Source of the DNA: Leptospirales bacterium
GTDB lineage: Bacteria; Spirochaetota; Leptospiria; Leptospirales; Leptonemataceae
Reading direction: 5' to 3'
Length of the DNA: 64,000 nt
Assembly: GCA_019694655.1 (NCBI GenBank)
Contig: JAIBBN010000004.1
Location: forward strand, 210,348-274,347
Each line of letters opens with the position of its first letter. Position 1 is the stretch's first letter. The notes beneath the pieces were generated by a model. The model was given only the letters and a program-made list of their open reading frames with translations, was not told where the DNA came from and did no database searches. This document shows, one piece after another, positions 51,931 through 63,017 of this stretch. The position numbers were made by a program, and so were the translations under genes.

Positions 51931-54516
51931 ATGGTCAGGCGGAGAATTCTAATCTGGACAGCTGCAGCGCTCTTGCTGACAGCTCTGTCGCCGGCGCGAG
52001 CCATAGAGCTGCGCGTCAGTTTTCCGGGGCGCACCCTGGCGCTTGCCGACCTCCATGCCGACGACTGGCGCGGGATGTCGCTTCCGGAAAAGCGCCTGCT
52101 GATACCCCACCTGATTGAGTACGGCGCCACACTCCTCTCGCCAAGCGAACGTCGCAATTGGCTGAGCGTATGGAGTACGGAAAGCGACGAGTTTCTACGG
52201 GCTGCAAACGGAATTGCTGCCATCTACTTTCAGACTTCCGATCCGGCAGAGCGGCAGAGTCGCTTGATTCGCCTGCGCGCCGCGCTGCCCGGTCCGGTGA
52301 CGCGCGCTCTGGTTGAATATCATCTGGCTCTGGAAAAGCAGCGCAGCGGCGCGACGGTAGGCGCTGTCAGCTTTACTTCCATTTGCTCTTTTGCCGAGCA
52401 GGCTGCGTCCTGTCGTCTGGCCCGCCTGCTTCTGGCCAGCGAGAAGATTGAAGCCGCCGGTCCGGATAGCGCGTCGCTCCGTTCTCTCTTGCAACTGGGT
52501 CAACCCTACCTGGCGCGGGAGGCTCTGCGACCGCCTTTCTTCGATGATGTGGCAGCGCCATTGCCCGATCGACTGTTTCATATCGGACTGCCGCTGGAAG
52601 CGGCGCTGCTTGCCGAACGGATGACGCACAACGAAAGCGGGGTTGTCGTCGATCATTTGCGTTCGCGCATCCCGCTGTATCTGGCCGGCGCCGGCGATTT
52701 TGATTCGGCGTTGCGCTACTCGCGGCGACTCAATGAACAACCGGGGCCGGAAGCGATGGCAGCCTGGCTCGATTGGCTGACTCTTGCCGGGCGCTACCGC
52801 GAGGCGCTGAATCTGGTAGCGCAGGCCGGCCCAGCACGCCTTGCCTCCTCGCGACTGGCCGCCCAGTCGGACTACTGGACTGGATTTCGGTATTCAGCAG
52901 AGGGGCTGCGGCTGCGCAGCGCTATGCTGCTCTATCTTGCCGGGGATGTAAAGAAGGCGGCCGAAGGGCTGGAACTGCTCAAAGAGATGTCCGGCGATTT
53001 CCATGGCGAACCGGCCCGCTACTTCGCCCGCTTGCGGTTGGCGCAGATTCTGCTGCGCGAGAACCCGGAGTTAGCCCAGAAGATAGCGGAAGACATCAGC
53101 TATGTTGCTCAGGAAAATAGCTGGCCGGTACTGGAATACCACGCAACCATTCTGGATGGTTGGGCGCACCTGAAATGCGGTCGACCCTACAAGTCCGTAA
53201 TCAACTTCATTAAGGCCCGCGGCATCCTTCCGACCAACCGCGCCGATCATGGCGCGGAGTACTCGCGTCTGCTCGGGCTGCTGGCCTCGCGCAATGCGCT
53301 GGCCCCGCGCAGCAACAATAGCTCCCTGATTCAGGAAATCAATGCGCTGCTGGAGCGTCGCCCTTACAACGAAGCGATCTATGCCATCCGCGACTGGTCC
53401 CCGGTGGAGTCCGCGCCGGACTACTTTTTGCGTGAAGCTGTCCGCAACATGACGGTGCGCGGCGCTCGCTGGGATGCGCTCAATTTATTGCTCGATCATA
53501 GCCGTCGTCGCGAAGCCTTCTTCGAACCCGGAAAAAATCCAGGCGGGATTCGCGGCTTTCAGTCTTCTGTGCTCTGGACGGCAGAAGAAGGGCGCTTTGC
53601 TTATGTCGATGCAAGGCGCTTTCGGTTGAGCGCCGGCGCCCTGGCTGCCGCCCGCCGCGGCGCCATCGGACCGGAACGACCGGTTCTCGGGCCTCGCAAC
53701 TTCTTGAGAAATGGCGTCTATGTGTTCAGCTTTCCAGTGGCCGGAGGGCAATATGTATTCCTGGTGCGCGGAGCGGCGCGCGGCGGCGAGATCGATGTTC
53801 AGTTCTTGAAATCGGAAGAGGCAGTGCAGTTGAGTAGCGCCTGCATGCCCGGTCGCACCGAAGGCTGTCAGCTTGGGGCGGAGATGCTTGGCGGACTGCG
53901 GCGGGCTGTTCCCTCCGGACGTCCGATTTATGCTCAGTACAATCCGGAATTCAACATCGATTGGCGCAGCGCCCTGGCCGGAGCTCAGGGTCCGGCGCTG
54001 GTTCGTTTCTACCGCGCAACGCCGGGAAGCGCCTGGAAGCTTCGCAGTCAGAATCGCTACCGTTCCGATGCTTGCCCCGCGACAACCGGGCTCAACGCGA
54101 TTCCCCAACCGGGCTTCGAGGCAAGCTTCAGCGGTGCGCTTGCCGCCCCCGCTGCTACCTGGATCTGGCCGGAACTCCTTGATGAACGTTTGGGCAGCGA
54201 TGGACAGGAACGTCCGGTTTACCTGCGACGTTTTCTTTGTGGCCGAGAACGCCTGCGTCTCTGGGATCTCGATCGATTCTTTGCCTCGACCGATCTTGAC
54301 CTGGTCATATACCGCCGGCGTTCTGGAGAAGCGGCCCTCGACCGGGCATTTGCGCGTCCCTTTGCCGAGCAGGGGGCGGCGCTGCTGGAGATCGGCGGCA
54401 GTTCCGGCGATCGAGCTCTGATTGAAGCAATCTTGAGCAGCGACGAGCCCCTGTCCAGCTACCAGCAATCCGCGGCTGAGAGTACGCTGACCCTGATTCT
54501 GCCGGCGTTGCCCTGA
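51931..54516 (+). CDS. Large exported helical-repeat protein with an uncharacterised C-terminal domain
   Basis: An 861-residue exported protein (signal peptide M-V-R-R-R then hydrophobic segment, cleavage near A-R-A). Residues about 60-480 are helix-turn-helix repeats rich in A-L-x-x-A-R and Y-L-A-G patterns, resembling a TPR/SLEI-type solenoid. From about 530 to the end the chain is beta/alpha with R-N-F-L-R-N-G-V-Y-V-F-S-F, I-Y-A-Q-Y-N-P-E-F-N and a final F-A-E-Q-G-A-A-L-L-E-I-G-G-S-S-G. This vaguely recalls a CHAT-type caspase fold, but no clear His-Cys dyad is visible, so I leave it unassigned. Confidence 0.6.
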   Translation: MVRRRILIWTAAALLLTALSPARAIELRVSFPGRTLALADLHADDWRGMSLPEKRLLIPHLIEYGATLLSPSERRNWLSVWSTESDEFLRAANGIAAIYFQTSDPAERQSRLIRLRAALPGPVTRALVEYHLALEKQRSGATVGAVSFTSICSFAEQAASCRLARLLLASEKIEAAGPDSASLRSLLQLGQPYLAREALRPPFFDDVAAPLPDRLFHIGLPLEAALLAERMTHNESGVVVDHLRSRIPLYLAGAGDFDSALRYSRRLNEQPGPEAMAAWLDWLTLAGRYREALNLVAQAGPARLASSRLAAQSDYWTGFRYSAEGLRLRSAMLLYLAGDVKKAAEGLELLKEMSGDFHGEPARYFARLRLAQILLRENPELAQKIAEDISYVAQENSWPVLEYHATILDGWAHLKCGRPYKSVINFIKARGILPTNRADHGAEYSRLLGLLASRNALAPRSNNSSLIQEINALLERRPYNEAIYAIRDWSPVESAPDYFLREAVRNMTVRGARWDALNLLLDHSRRREAFFEPGKNPGGIRGFQSSVLWTAEEGRFAYVDARRFRLSAGALAAARRGAIGPERPVLGPRNFLRNGVYVFSFPVAGGQYVFLVRGAARGGEIDVQFLKSEEAVQLSSACMPGRTEGCQLGAEMLGGLRRAVPSGRPIYAQYNPEFNIDWRSALAGAQGPALVRFYRATPGSAWKLRSQNRYRSDACPATTGLNAIPQPGFEASFSGALAAPAATWIWPELLDERLGSDGQERPVYLRRFLCGRERLRLWDLDRFFASTDLDLVIYRRRSGEAALDRAFARPFAEQGAALLEIGGSSGDRALIEAILSSDEPLSSYQQSAAESTLTLILPALP

Positions 54517-54580
54517 CTTTCAAGGGAGCGGCCAAAGATTCTGGATTGCCCGATGCCTGCTCTGGCAGCGTTTGGCCACC

Positions 54581-55720
54581 ATGCCACCAAGAGAGCCGCC
54601 GTCCGCTCCCTCGCGCAGCTCCGCTGGCGAGTCTGCCTATCAGTACTTTGGTTCGATCGGGGCGCTTGCCGTGTTGCTCTTATGTGTGCTGGCTTTCAAA
54701 GATTTCATCATGGATGCCAACAACATTCCAACCGGCTCGATGATTCCGACGCTAAAGGTCGGCGACTATCTTTTTGTCAATCGTATGCGCTATTCGCTGC
54801 GTATCCCCTTCGTTGAAACCGAAATCGCCCACATTGATGATCCATCGCGCGGAGACATCATTACCTTTCTGCCGCCGATTGATCAATACACGGACAAGAA
54901 CTATGTCAAACGGGTCATGGCTTTGCCCGGAGATCGGATTCGTATTCGCAATATCAAAGCCTGCCAGTTGAGCGAGTATCTGGCAGGCAGTTCCACAGGA
55001 CCGGAGGGCTGGAAGCCGGAAATGGCCTCGTTGCCTGCGGCGGAGCGCGAGTATTCCTGTGCGCCGGGCGATCCCGGACGAGAGCCTCAGCCGGTGGTTG
55101 CAGTTGTAGAATATCGCGAGCAAGACGCAGGGCCCTGGCGCAACTACGGTCCGGTGCAGCTCAGCGCGGAACTCTCCCGCGAGATGACCAGCGACGCCGA
55201 CGACGCCAATATCCTGCATCCTGACATGCGCGATACTGTGCGTCTCGATCCCTCCGGCCCGCGCTCAATCTTTCAGGAAACGGTCGGCGGCATAACCCAC
55301 TTCTTTGCCGAATCAGACAATGCACCGGGGACCGGCGGCGGCGCCTTCTGCCAGGAAATTGAAAGCGCCGGATGCATAGTGCCTTCCGGCAGCTACCTGG
55401 CGATGGGCGACAATCGCGACGATTCTCAGGATTCAAGGGTCTGGGGCTGGGTCAGTCGAGATCGCATCTTTGGCAAAGCGATCATCATCTACTTCAGTGC
55501 AAATTGGTATGATCAGATCTGTCGCGAGTACCGATTGCCTGGCTTCGCTCTGCCGGAGTTCCCGCCTGAGGCTCAGGCGCGCTGGTGCGCTCCGGAAGTT
55601 GGGCGCGAGTACGGCGAGATATTGCCGCGGTTCCTGGGTCGCTGGATCTGGTACACCTTGCGCTATCGGATTCCACGCATGAGTGTTCGCTGGTCGCGCA
55701 TCGGTCATCTCTTGCATTGA
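54581..55720 (+). CDS. lepB: Signal peptidase I
   Basis: A 379-residue inner-membrane serine protease that removes signal peptides. The transmembrane segment is at about 25-42, the nucleophile Ser53 in I-P-T-G-S-M-I-P-T-L, the general base Lys110 in Y-V-K-R-V-M-A-L-P-G-D, and the box E motif is M-G-D-N-R-D-D-S-Q-D-S. The region between the Lys and box E carries a variable insert of about 140 residues. A TTG three codons upstream (54572) is an alternative start. It sits directly before the ATP synthase operon, 9 bp from atpZ, so it could be co-transcribed. Confidence 0.94.
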   Translation: MPPREPPSAPSRSSAGESAYQYFGSIGALAVLLLCVLAFKDFIMDANNIPTGSMIPTLKVGDYLFVNRMRYSLRIPFVETEIAHIDDPSRGDIITFLPPIDQYTDKNYVKRVMALPGDRIRIRNIKACQLSEYLAGSSTGPEGWKPEMASLPAAEREYSCAPGDPGREPQPVVAVVEYREQDAGPWRNYGPVQLSAELSREMTSDADDANILHPDMRDTVRLDPSGPRSIFQETVGGITHFFAESDNAPGTGGGAFCQEIESAGCIVPSGSYLAMGDNRDDSQDSRVWGWVSRDRIFGKAIIIYFSANWYDQICREYRLPGFALPEFPPEAQARWCAPEVGREYGEILPRFLGRWIWYTLRYRIPRMSVRWSRIGHLLH

Positions 55721-55729
55721 GGCGTTATC

Positions 55730-56122
55730 ATGGCCGCATCCGGGCCAAAGGTTACCGCATATTCGTACGCCGGCCTGGGTTTTGAATTCCTGGGCGCCCT
55801 GGGCATGTTTGGCCTCCTGGGTTTTTTTGGCGACCGCTGGCTTGGCTGGCAACCCTGGCTATTGATCGTCGGCGTCTTTATTGGATTTGGCGCGGGTCTC
55901 TGGCATGTGATTCGACGGGCATCAGCTATTCAAAGGGTGCTGGAAGAACAGGAGCGAGAAGAAGCCGGCGCGGCGCCGCTGGTCAGCGATCGGCAGCGAC
56001 TCGATCAGCTGGATGCACGTCTGCAGCAAACAGAGCGGCAGCTGCAATCCGGCATCGAAGAAATGCAGAGGAAACTGCGCAAAACGCAGGAACGCGGAGA
56101 TAAATCGGGAGCCGAGGACTGA
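55730..56122 (+). CDS. atpZ: AtpZ/AtpI-type ATP synthase accessory membrane protein
   Basis: A 130-residue protein with two transmembrane hairpin helices (F-E-F-L-G-A-L-G-M-F-G-L-L-G-F-F-G-D-R and W-L-L-I-V-G-V-F-I-G-F-G-A-G), the pattern of AtpZ in F-type operons, followed by a charged Glu/Gln/Arg coiled-coil tail of about 60 residues. AtpZ/I proteins aid c-ring assembly and possibly Mg/Ca uptake. It is the first gene of the atp cluster and is followed by an AtpI-like gene. Confidence 0.85.
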   Translation: MAASGPKVTAYSYAGLGFEFLGALGMFGLLGFFGDRWLGWQPWLLIVGVFIGFGAGLWHVIRRASAIQRVLEEQEREEAGAAPLVSDRQRLDQLDARLQQTERQLQSGIEEMQRKLRKTQERGDKSGAED

Positions 56123-56148
56123 ACAGTCTATTCAAGAGTCTGCTGCGA

Positions 56149-56526
56149 TTGAGTCCTGGTCCGCTGGCCTTCGCGACGATCCTTGGCCTGCGACTCTATT
56201 TTCAGCGTTACGAGGCCCCGCCGGCATTCTGGATGGGAGCAATTCCGGCGTCGCTGGCTTATTTTGCGCCACAGCTGGCAATCGAGGCGGCCCTCCGTCT
56301 GCGGCCGGAAGCGATTACAGCAATTGTGCTGAGTTCGACCTTGATTCGCTTGCTGGCCCTTGCCCTCAGCATAGCGCTGGCCTGGAAAATTGAATCGCAG
56401 GATGCTGCGCCGCAAGCAGCGCTGGCTTTTGTCGCTGTCGCTCTGGCCGCGATGCTTTTTACGGTTGTCACGATGTTTGCGGCGCCAATTCATGGCGCCG
56501 GCCCGGAACCTTCCGGGGATGCTTGA
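56149..56526 (+). CDS. AtpI-like small membrane protein
   Basis: A protein of about 125 residues with four hydrophobic helices, placed where AtpI or AtpR occurs in F-type operons. The frame has no ATG near its beginning: TTG 56149 is the first usual start. An in-frame CTG at 56119 overlaps the atpZ stop as CTGA and follows GAGGA, so coupling from CTG is possible and would add 10 residues. It is needed presumably for c-ring assembly; family identity is inferred from position and hydrophobic pattern. Confidence 0.7.
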   Translation: MSPGPLAFATILGLRLYFQRYEAPPAFWMGAIPASLAYFAPQLAIEAALRLRPEAITAIVLSSTLIRLLALALSIALAWKIESQDAAPQAALAFVAVALAAMLFTVVTMFAAPIHGAGPEPSGDA

Positions 56527-56531
56527 AACGG

Positions 56532-57626
56532 ATGCACCTTCGACTTGTCAGGTCCTTCATCTTGCTTGCTGCACTGCTCATCGCCCCTGCGGCTTTGCAG
56601 GCCGAGGGCGGTGAATTCGATTTTCAGGCCAAACTGAATCATCACCTGAACGACTCGGTGATTTTTCCGCTGCAGATCTGCGATTTTGGAACGCGCGCCT
56701 GCTCGAAAATCCGTCCAGGCGATGCCGCCTATGAGGACGTGAAATTTGTCCGCACCTATGAGTTTCGCGACGAGCAGGGGCTCTTCAAGTACAGCGAGGG
56801 CTTGCCATTGCACATCACGCGCCGTGTGGCGATGATGTTGGTGGCCGCGTTGATCCTGTGCGTGTCTCTGATCTACGCTGCGCGCAAAATCGCGCGCAAC
56901 CCCTACCGCGTCAGCAGTCGCTGGGGTAACATGATTGAAAGCATGTTCCTCTGGATGCGCAGTGATGTTGCCGAAGAGGGGATGCACGATCATTCGCGCG
57001 GATTTGAACCCTATTTGCTCACGCTCTTTTTCTTCTTGCTGGTTTGCAACCTCTTCGGACTTTTCCCGCCGATCGGAGAGGCAGCAGTCAACATCGTTGG
57101 CGCCCTGAGCGGCCATCCCCACCACGAGCACGTAGCAGGCGCAACGGAGTCGCCGCTGATCGCCATCTGGCCGGGCATCACTGTGACGGGCGACATAGCC
57201 GTCACCATGTCGATGGCCCTGATTACAATGGTGATGACCTGGGTTACCGGTTTTCGCTACCAGGGCTTTAAGTTTCTCTGGACTGTCGTACCTAATGGCG
57301 TTCCGCTGCCGCTCTACTTCATCATGTGGCCGCTGGAATTTATCGTCAGCCCTATTGCGCGTTCCTTTGCACTCACGGTGCGTCTTCTGGCCAACATGAC
57401 CGGCGGTCACGTTCTGCTGCTGGCGCTGATCGGCTTTATATTTCAGGTCAAGATGTTATGGTTTTCCGGGGTTGGCAGCGCCATGGGCGCCGCCGGTATT
57501 ACCCTGGCTTCGGTGGCCGGTTCGGTCGCGATTTACATGCTTGAGGTCTTTGTGGCCTTCTTGCAGGCTTTCATATTTGCAATTCTAACATCGCTTTTCA
57601 TTGGCGGAGTAATGCATCGCCACTGA
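56532..57626 (+). CDS. atpB: ATP synthase F0 subunit a
   Basis: A 364-residue inner-membrane subunit carrying the two half-channels for protons. A signal-like N-terminus (A-L-Q-A cleavage) and about 90 extra residues precede the helices, so it is longer than the roughly 270 residues of E. coli. The essential Arg is in F-A-L-T-V-R-L-L-A-N-M-T-G-G-H, and the penultimate helix shows the usual small/hydrophobic mix. TTG 56523, overlapping the preceding stop as TTGA, is an alternative start to ATG 56532. Confidence 0.94.
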   Translation: MHLRLVRSFILLAALLIAPAALQAEGGEFDFQAKLNHHLNDSVIFPLQICDFGTRACSKIRPGDAAYEDVKFVRTYEFRDEQGLFKYSEGLPLHITRRVAMMLVAALILCVSLIYAARKIARNPYRVSSRWGNMIESMFLWMRSDVAEEGMHDHSRGFEPYLLTLFFFLLVCNLFGLFPPIGEAAVNIVGALSGHPHHEHVAGATESPLIAIWPGITVTGDIAVTMSMALITMVMTWVTGFRYQGFKFLWTVVPNGVPLPLYFIMWPLEFIVSPIARSFALTVRLLANMTGGHVLLLALIGFIFQVKMLWFSGVGSAMGAAGITLASVAGSVAIYMLEVFVAFLQAFIFAILTSLFIGGVMHRH

Positions 57627-57650
57627 TTCAGCGGCGAACGATGGTTTGTG

Positions 57651-57672
57651 GTCTTAAAATGAATTCTAAGAC
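57651..57672 (+). promoter_or_regulatory. Intercistronic inverted repeat before atpE
   Basis: GTCTTA (57651-57656) and TAAGAC (57667-57672) can pair around a 10-base AT-rich loop in the 64-bp gap between atpB and atpE. The strong ribosome-binding site GGAGGAG follows before ATG 57691. Such intercistronic structures often help to raise c-subunit expression or stabilise mRNA; that role is inferred only. Confidence 0.35.
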
Positions 57673-57690
57673 AAGTGACTGGAGGAGTAA

Positions 57691-57978
57691 ATGATCTCTC
57701 TTGGTATTATTGGAATTGGTCTGGGCGCTGGACTGGTCCTTCTGGGTATTGGTCTGGGCATCGGTCGCATTGGCGGCGGCGCAGTAGAAGGCATCAGCCG
57801 CCAGCCAGAAGCATCCGGCAAGATCCAGACGGCTATGATTATCTCGGCCGCTCTGATCGAAGGCGCCGGTCTGTTTGCACTGGTAATTGTCCTGCTGGCT
57901 GGACTGAACTTCGACAAAGCGCTGCTTGAGAAGTATGCTCCGCAAGCGCCGGCGCAGACGATCGAACAGCCGCGCTGA
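57691..57978 (+). CDS. atpE: ATP synthase F0 subunit c
   Basis: A 95-residue two-helix proteolipid. Helix 1 is glycine-rich (G-I-G-L-G-A-G-L-V, then G-I-G-L-G-I-G-R-I-G-G-G), the polar loop is R-Q-P-E, and helix 2 contains the ion-carrying Glu in L-I-E-G-A-G-L-F-A-L-V. The Na+-type signature (Gln in helix 1, Ser/Thr after the Glu) is absent, so proton coupling is likely. Ten or so polar residues extend the C-terminus. The ribosome-binding site GGAGGAG is the strongest of the operon, fitting the high copy number of c. Confidence 0.95.
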   Translation: MISLGIIGIGLGAGLVLLGIGLGIGRIGGGAVEGISRQPEASGKIQTAMIISAALIEGAGLFALVIVLLAGLNFDKALLEKYAPQAPAQTIEQPR

Positions 57979-58010
57979 TCGCGTAACACACTCCAGCAAG
58001 GCGGTGGATC

Positions 58011-58538
58011 ATGACGCTTGAATTTCTGGCAGGAGAGGGCGGAATCGCTCTGCTCGACGTAAATCCCGGTTTGGTGATCTGGACATTCCTGATCTTCGGA
58101 CTGGTGCTTCTGATTCTCTGGAAGTTCGCCTGGTCACCCATCGCCTCGGCTCTCGATGAGCGCGCTCGCCGGATTCATTCCGATATTGATCGGGCTGAAC
58201 AGCTGCGGGTTGACGCCGAGTCTAAGTTGCAGGAGTATATGGAGAAGCTCAACGGCCTTCGCGCTGAAGGTCAGGAAATCCTGGCCGAGGCGCGCAAGGA
58301 TGCGGAGCACGTGAAACAGCAGATTCTCAGTGAAGCGCGCAAAGATGCTGAAGACGTAAAATCGCGCGCGTTGCGGGAAGTTCAGCTGGCTCGCGACGCA
58401 GCGCTGGAATCGATCCACCAGACTGTAGCTACTCTCTCTATGGAAGTCGCTGCTCAAATTCTGGAGCGCACGGTGCAGGCGCCAGACCATGACAAGTTGG
58501 TCAAAGAGTCTGTGGCGCGCATCAAGGCGCTGAACTGA
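58011..58538 (+). CDS. atpF: ATP synthase F0 subunit b
   Basis: A 175-residue peripheral-stalk subunit. One transmembrane helix (about 20-40, [17 protein letters not shown]) is followed by an Ala/Glu/Arg-rich coiled-coil to the end, with repeated E-A-R-K-D-A-E and V-K segments. Length is normal. It lies between atpE (32-bp gap) and atpH. Only one b gene is present, so the stalk should be a b homodimer. Confidence 0.94.
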   Translation: MTLEFLAGEGGIALLDVNPGLVIWTFLIFGLVLLILWKFAWSPIASALDERARRIHSDIDRAEQLRVDAESKLQEYMEKLNGLRAEGQEILAEARKDAEHVKQQILSEARKDAEDVKSRALREVQLARDAALESIHQTVATLSMEVAAQILERTVQAPDHDKLVKESVARIKALN

Positions 58539-58566
58539 GCGGAAACTTCCAGAGCAGGAAGCGGAA

Positions 58567-59139
58567 ATGCAATCCGATCCGAAATTGAACAATGTCTACG
58601 CTGAGTCGCTGGTCGAGTTAGCCGAGGAGCAAAAGACCCTCGAGCAAACCGATCAGGAACTACGCGAGGTCGCCGCATTGTTGCACGCCGATACCGCCGT
58701 GTGGGCCTTCTTTCGTTCTCCGGTAATGGACCCGGCGGAGAAAGTGCGCGCGATGGAGCGTTCGCTGAAGCCGGCCTTGAGCGCGACGCTCTACAATTTT
58801 CTGGGCGTACTGGCCCGTCGTCGCCGCTTTGACAGTCTGCCGCAGATTGCACTGGCATTCAGCAAGCTGGCGGATGAGAAGCTGGGACGTCGTCATGTGC
58901 GTGTGCAAAGCGCTCGCGCCCTCACTGATTCCGAACGCAAAGATCTGAGCGAAGCGCTGACCGCTTATTTGAAGCGTAAAGTGCTGCTCGATGAAGAAGT
59001 GCAGGCCAGCTTGATTGGCGGCGTTGTGGTGCGTTCCGGAGATCTTGTAATCGATAGCAGTATTTCCAGTCGCTTGAAGCGGCTCAGACAAATTCTTCTG
59101 GCGCGCAAAGTTGCCGGCGAGGCGTTCTATGAAAATTAA
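58567..59139 (+). CDS. atpH: ATP synthase F1 subunit delta
   Basis: A 190-residue subunit joining the stalk to the top of F1. The N-terminal Y-A-E-S-L-V-E-L-A helix, [19 protein letters not shown] and the C-terminal strand pair [18 protein letters not shown] are family signs. Its end overlaps atpA by 11 bp, which suggests coupled translation. Confidence 0.94.
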   Translation: MQSDPKLNNVYAESLVELAEEQKTLEQTDQELREVAALLHADTAVWAFFRSPVMDPAEKVRAMERSLKPALSATLYNFLGVLARRRRFDSLPQIALAFSKLADEKLGRRHVRVQSARALTDSERKDLSEALTAYLKRKVLLDEEVQASLIGGVVVRSGDLVIDSSISSRLKRLRQILLARKVAGEAFYEN

Positions 59140-60661
59140 AACAGACGAAATTACAAGCGTTCTCAAGAAAGAGATCTCCAGCTTTCAGAGCAAGCTGGAC
59201 CTTGCCGAAGTCGGCGAAGTCATCTCGGTGGGCGACGGCATTGCCCGGGTCTATGGCCTGGACAATGTAATGTTCAACGAAATGGTGGAGTTCAGCAACG
59301 GGACTCTGGGCCTGGCGTTCAACCTGGAAGAAAGCTCGGTGGGCGTTGTCGTCCTTGGCGAGTATACCAACATTACGGAAGGCGATCAGGTCAAGCGCCT
59401 GGGCCGCGTTCTGGAAGTTCCGGTCGGCGAGGACCTTCTCGGACGCATCGTCGATCCAATGGGCCGTCCGGTGGACGGACGGGGGCCGATCAAGTCCAGG
59501 GGTACGCGCCCAATTGAAATTATCGCTCCGGGCATTGCCCGCCGCCAGCCGGTCCACGAGCCGATGCAGACTGGCGTCAAGGCCATTGACGGCATGATTC
59601 CGATCGGCCGCGGCCAGCGCGAATTGATCATTGGCGACCGGGGCACCGGCAAGACCGCCATTGCCCTCGATACCATTCTCAACCAGAAGGGCAAAGACGT
59701 AATCTGCGTCTATGTTGCCATCGGTCAGAAATCATCCAGTATTGCGGCGATGGTAGAGCGGCTGCGCGGCAAGGGCGCTATGGATTACACGATTGTGGTT
59801 CTCGCCTCCGCCTCTGATCCGGCCCCGCTGCAATACCTGGCGCCTTTTGCTGGCACGGCCATGGCTGAGTACTTCATGTACGATGAGAAAAAGGCCACGC
59901 TTTGTGTCTACGATGACCTCTCCAAGCATGCCAACGCCTATCGTCAGATGTCGCTGTTACTTCGCCGCCCGCCAGGTCGCGAGGCCTATCCGGGCGACGT
60001 ATTTTATCTGCACAGCCGCCTGCTGGAACGCGCCGTGAAGATGTCCGACAAATACGGCGCTGGCAGCCTCACGGCCCTGCCGATCATTGAGACCCAGGAA
60101 GGCGAAGTTTCGGCTTACATCCCGACCAACGTCATTTCCATCACTGACGGTCAGATCTATCTGGTGCCCAACCTCTTTGCTGCGGGCCAGCGTCCGGCGG
60201 TCGACGTGGGTATTTCAGTGAGCCGCGTCGGCGGCGCTGCGCAAATCAAAGCCATGAAGTCGGTGGCCGGCAAGCTCAAGCTTGACCTTGCCCAGTTCCG
60301 CGAGCTGGAGGCCTTTGCCCAGCTTGGCACCGAACTGGACCCCGCCACCCAATCGCAGCTGGACCGCGGCTACCGCGTTCTGGAAGTGCTCAAGCAGAGT
60401 GAATCCGAGCCGTGGCCAGTCGAAGAGCAGGTGGTGTCCATCTTTGCTGTGACACGCGGACTGATGGACAAGATCGAGGTCGGTCGCATTCGCGAGTTTG
60501 AAAAGCTTCTGATCGAGCATATGCGCAGTGCACATCCGGAGTACCTGAAAGGCATTCGGGAATCAAAGAAGATCGATGATGAGCAGGGATTGGAGCGGAC
60601 CATTCTCGATTTTGCAGACTCTTTCCGCAAGGGGCAGGCGGCGGACGTTCGCGCCCGTTGA
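59129..60661 (+). CDS. atpA: ATP synthase F1 subunit alpha
   Basis: A 510-residue non-catalytic nucleotide-binding subunit. N-terminal beta-barrel, then the P-loop [23 protein letters not shown], and the arginine-finger region [10 protein letters not shown]. Start ATG 59129 has GAGG upstream and lies inside atpH. A six-residue-longer frame starts at 59111 but without support. Standard length and full motif set. Confidence 0.97.
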   Translation: MKIKTDEITSVLKKEISSFQSKLDLAEVGEVISVGDGIARVYGLDNVMFNEMVEFSNGTLGLAFNLEESSVGVVVLGEYTNITEGDQVKRLGRVLEVPVGEDLLGRIVDPMGRPVDGRGPIKSRGTRPIEIIAPGIARRQPVHEPMQTGVKAIDGMIPIGRGQRELIIGDRGTGKTAIALDTILNQKGKDVICVYVAIGQKSSSIAAMVERLRGKGAMDYTIVVLASASDPAPLQYLAPFAGTAMAEYFMYDEKKATLCVYDDLSKHANAYRQMSLLLRRPPGREAYPGDVFYLHSRLLERAVKMSDKYGAGSLTALPIIETQEGEVSAYIPTNVISITDGQIYLVPNLFAAGQRPAVDVGISVSRVGGAAQIKAMKSVAGKLKLDLAQFRELEAFAQLGTELDPATQSQLDRGYRVLEVLKQSESEPWPVEEQVVSIFAVTRGLMDKIEVGRIREFEKLLIEHMRSAHPEYLKGIRESKKIDDEQGLERTILDFADSFRKGQAADVRAR

Positions 60662-60681
60662 ACTGAGCAGGACCAGAGGCA

Positions 60682-61560
60682 ATGGCTGGCGCCAAAATAA
60701 TTAAGAAGCGGATCGCCTCCGTTAAGAACACGCGTAAGATCACGCGCACCATGGAGATGGTCTCCACGGCCAAATCCAAGAAATTGGTCACGAGGGTCGC
60801 CGGGGCGCAACCCTACGCTCGCAAACTGCGCGAGATGATGGCATCGCTGGGCGATTTGGGATCGCGTATCGACTCCCCCTTCTTGCGGGTGGAAGAGCAT
60901 CCGCGCAATGTCGCTTTCGTTGTGATAACCGCCAATCGCGGATTGTGCGGCGGCTACAATTCCAACGTGCTCAAGCTGTTGCGCGCGCAATATCTGATTC
61001 AACAAAGCGAGGGACGCCAGCCAACGGTCTATGCCATAGGCAAGAAGGCGATCAGCTATCTGCGCTTTGTCAAGATCGGCGTGGCCAGGAGCTGGACCCA
61101 TTTCGATGACAACTTCAGCTACGAAATGGCGGAGGAGCTGGCCGAGTTCTTGATGGAAGAATTTGCCGCCGGACGTCTCGATCGTGTGGAAATTATTTCG
61201 ACTATCTATCACTCGGCAGGCAGCCAGCGTCCTGGCATCACCCAGCTGCTGCCGCTCTCCTACGCCGAAGCGGCTGCCGACGGCGCTGCGCCCAAGGAAT
61301 CGCCAGGTCCGGTTATCTATGAGCCGGCGCCAGAATTGATCGCCGCGCAGATGATTCCGCTCTCGATCAAGACCTCGCTTTTTCGAGCGCTGCTGGAAGC
61401 GGTGGCTTCGGAGCAGATTGCACGGCGCGTGGCAATGAAGAATGCTACCGATGCCGCTGGCGAAATGCTGCGCCTCATGACTCGATATTACAATCGCGTG
61501 CGTCAGGCCGGAATTACGCAGGAACTGGCCGAAATTGTGGGCGGCGCGGACGCCCTTTGA
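60682..61560 (+). CDS. atpG: ATP synthase F1 subunit gamma
   Basis: A 292-residue central-shaft subunit. The N-terminal helix (K-R-I-A-S-V-K-N-T-R-K-I-T-R-T-M-E-M-V), the T-A-N-R-G-L-C-G-G-Y-N-S-N core and the C-terminal helix with T-D-A-A-G-E-M-L-R-L-M-T-R-Y-Y-N-R-V-R-Q all fit. Length is normal and there is no chloroplast-type regulatory insert. It lies 20 bp after atpA. Confidence 0.96.
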   Translation: MAGAKIIKKRIASVKNTRKITRTMEMVSTAKSKKLVTRVAGAQPYARKLREMMASLGDLGSRIDSPFLRVEEHPRNVAFVVITANRGLCGGYNSNVLKLLRAQYLIQQSEGRQPTVYAIGKKAISYLRFVKIGVARSWTHFDDNFSYEMAEELAEFLMEEFAAGRLDRVEIISTIYHSAGSQRPGITQLLPLSYAEAAADGAAPKESPGPVIYEPAPELIAAQMIPLSIKTSLFRALLEAVASEQIARRVAMKNATDAAGEMLRLMTRYYNRVRQAGITQELAEIVGGADAL

Positions 61561-63012
<1,452 letters not shown>

Positions 63013-63017
63013 GGCGG

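Noticed and set aside
51931-54516. TPR-CHAT (Craspase-like) CRISPR effector
   Set aside because: The protein has a signal peptide, no visible His-Cys dyad, and no cas7-11 or CRISPR genes nearby.
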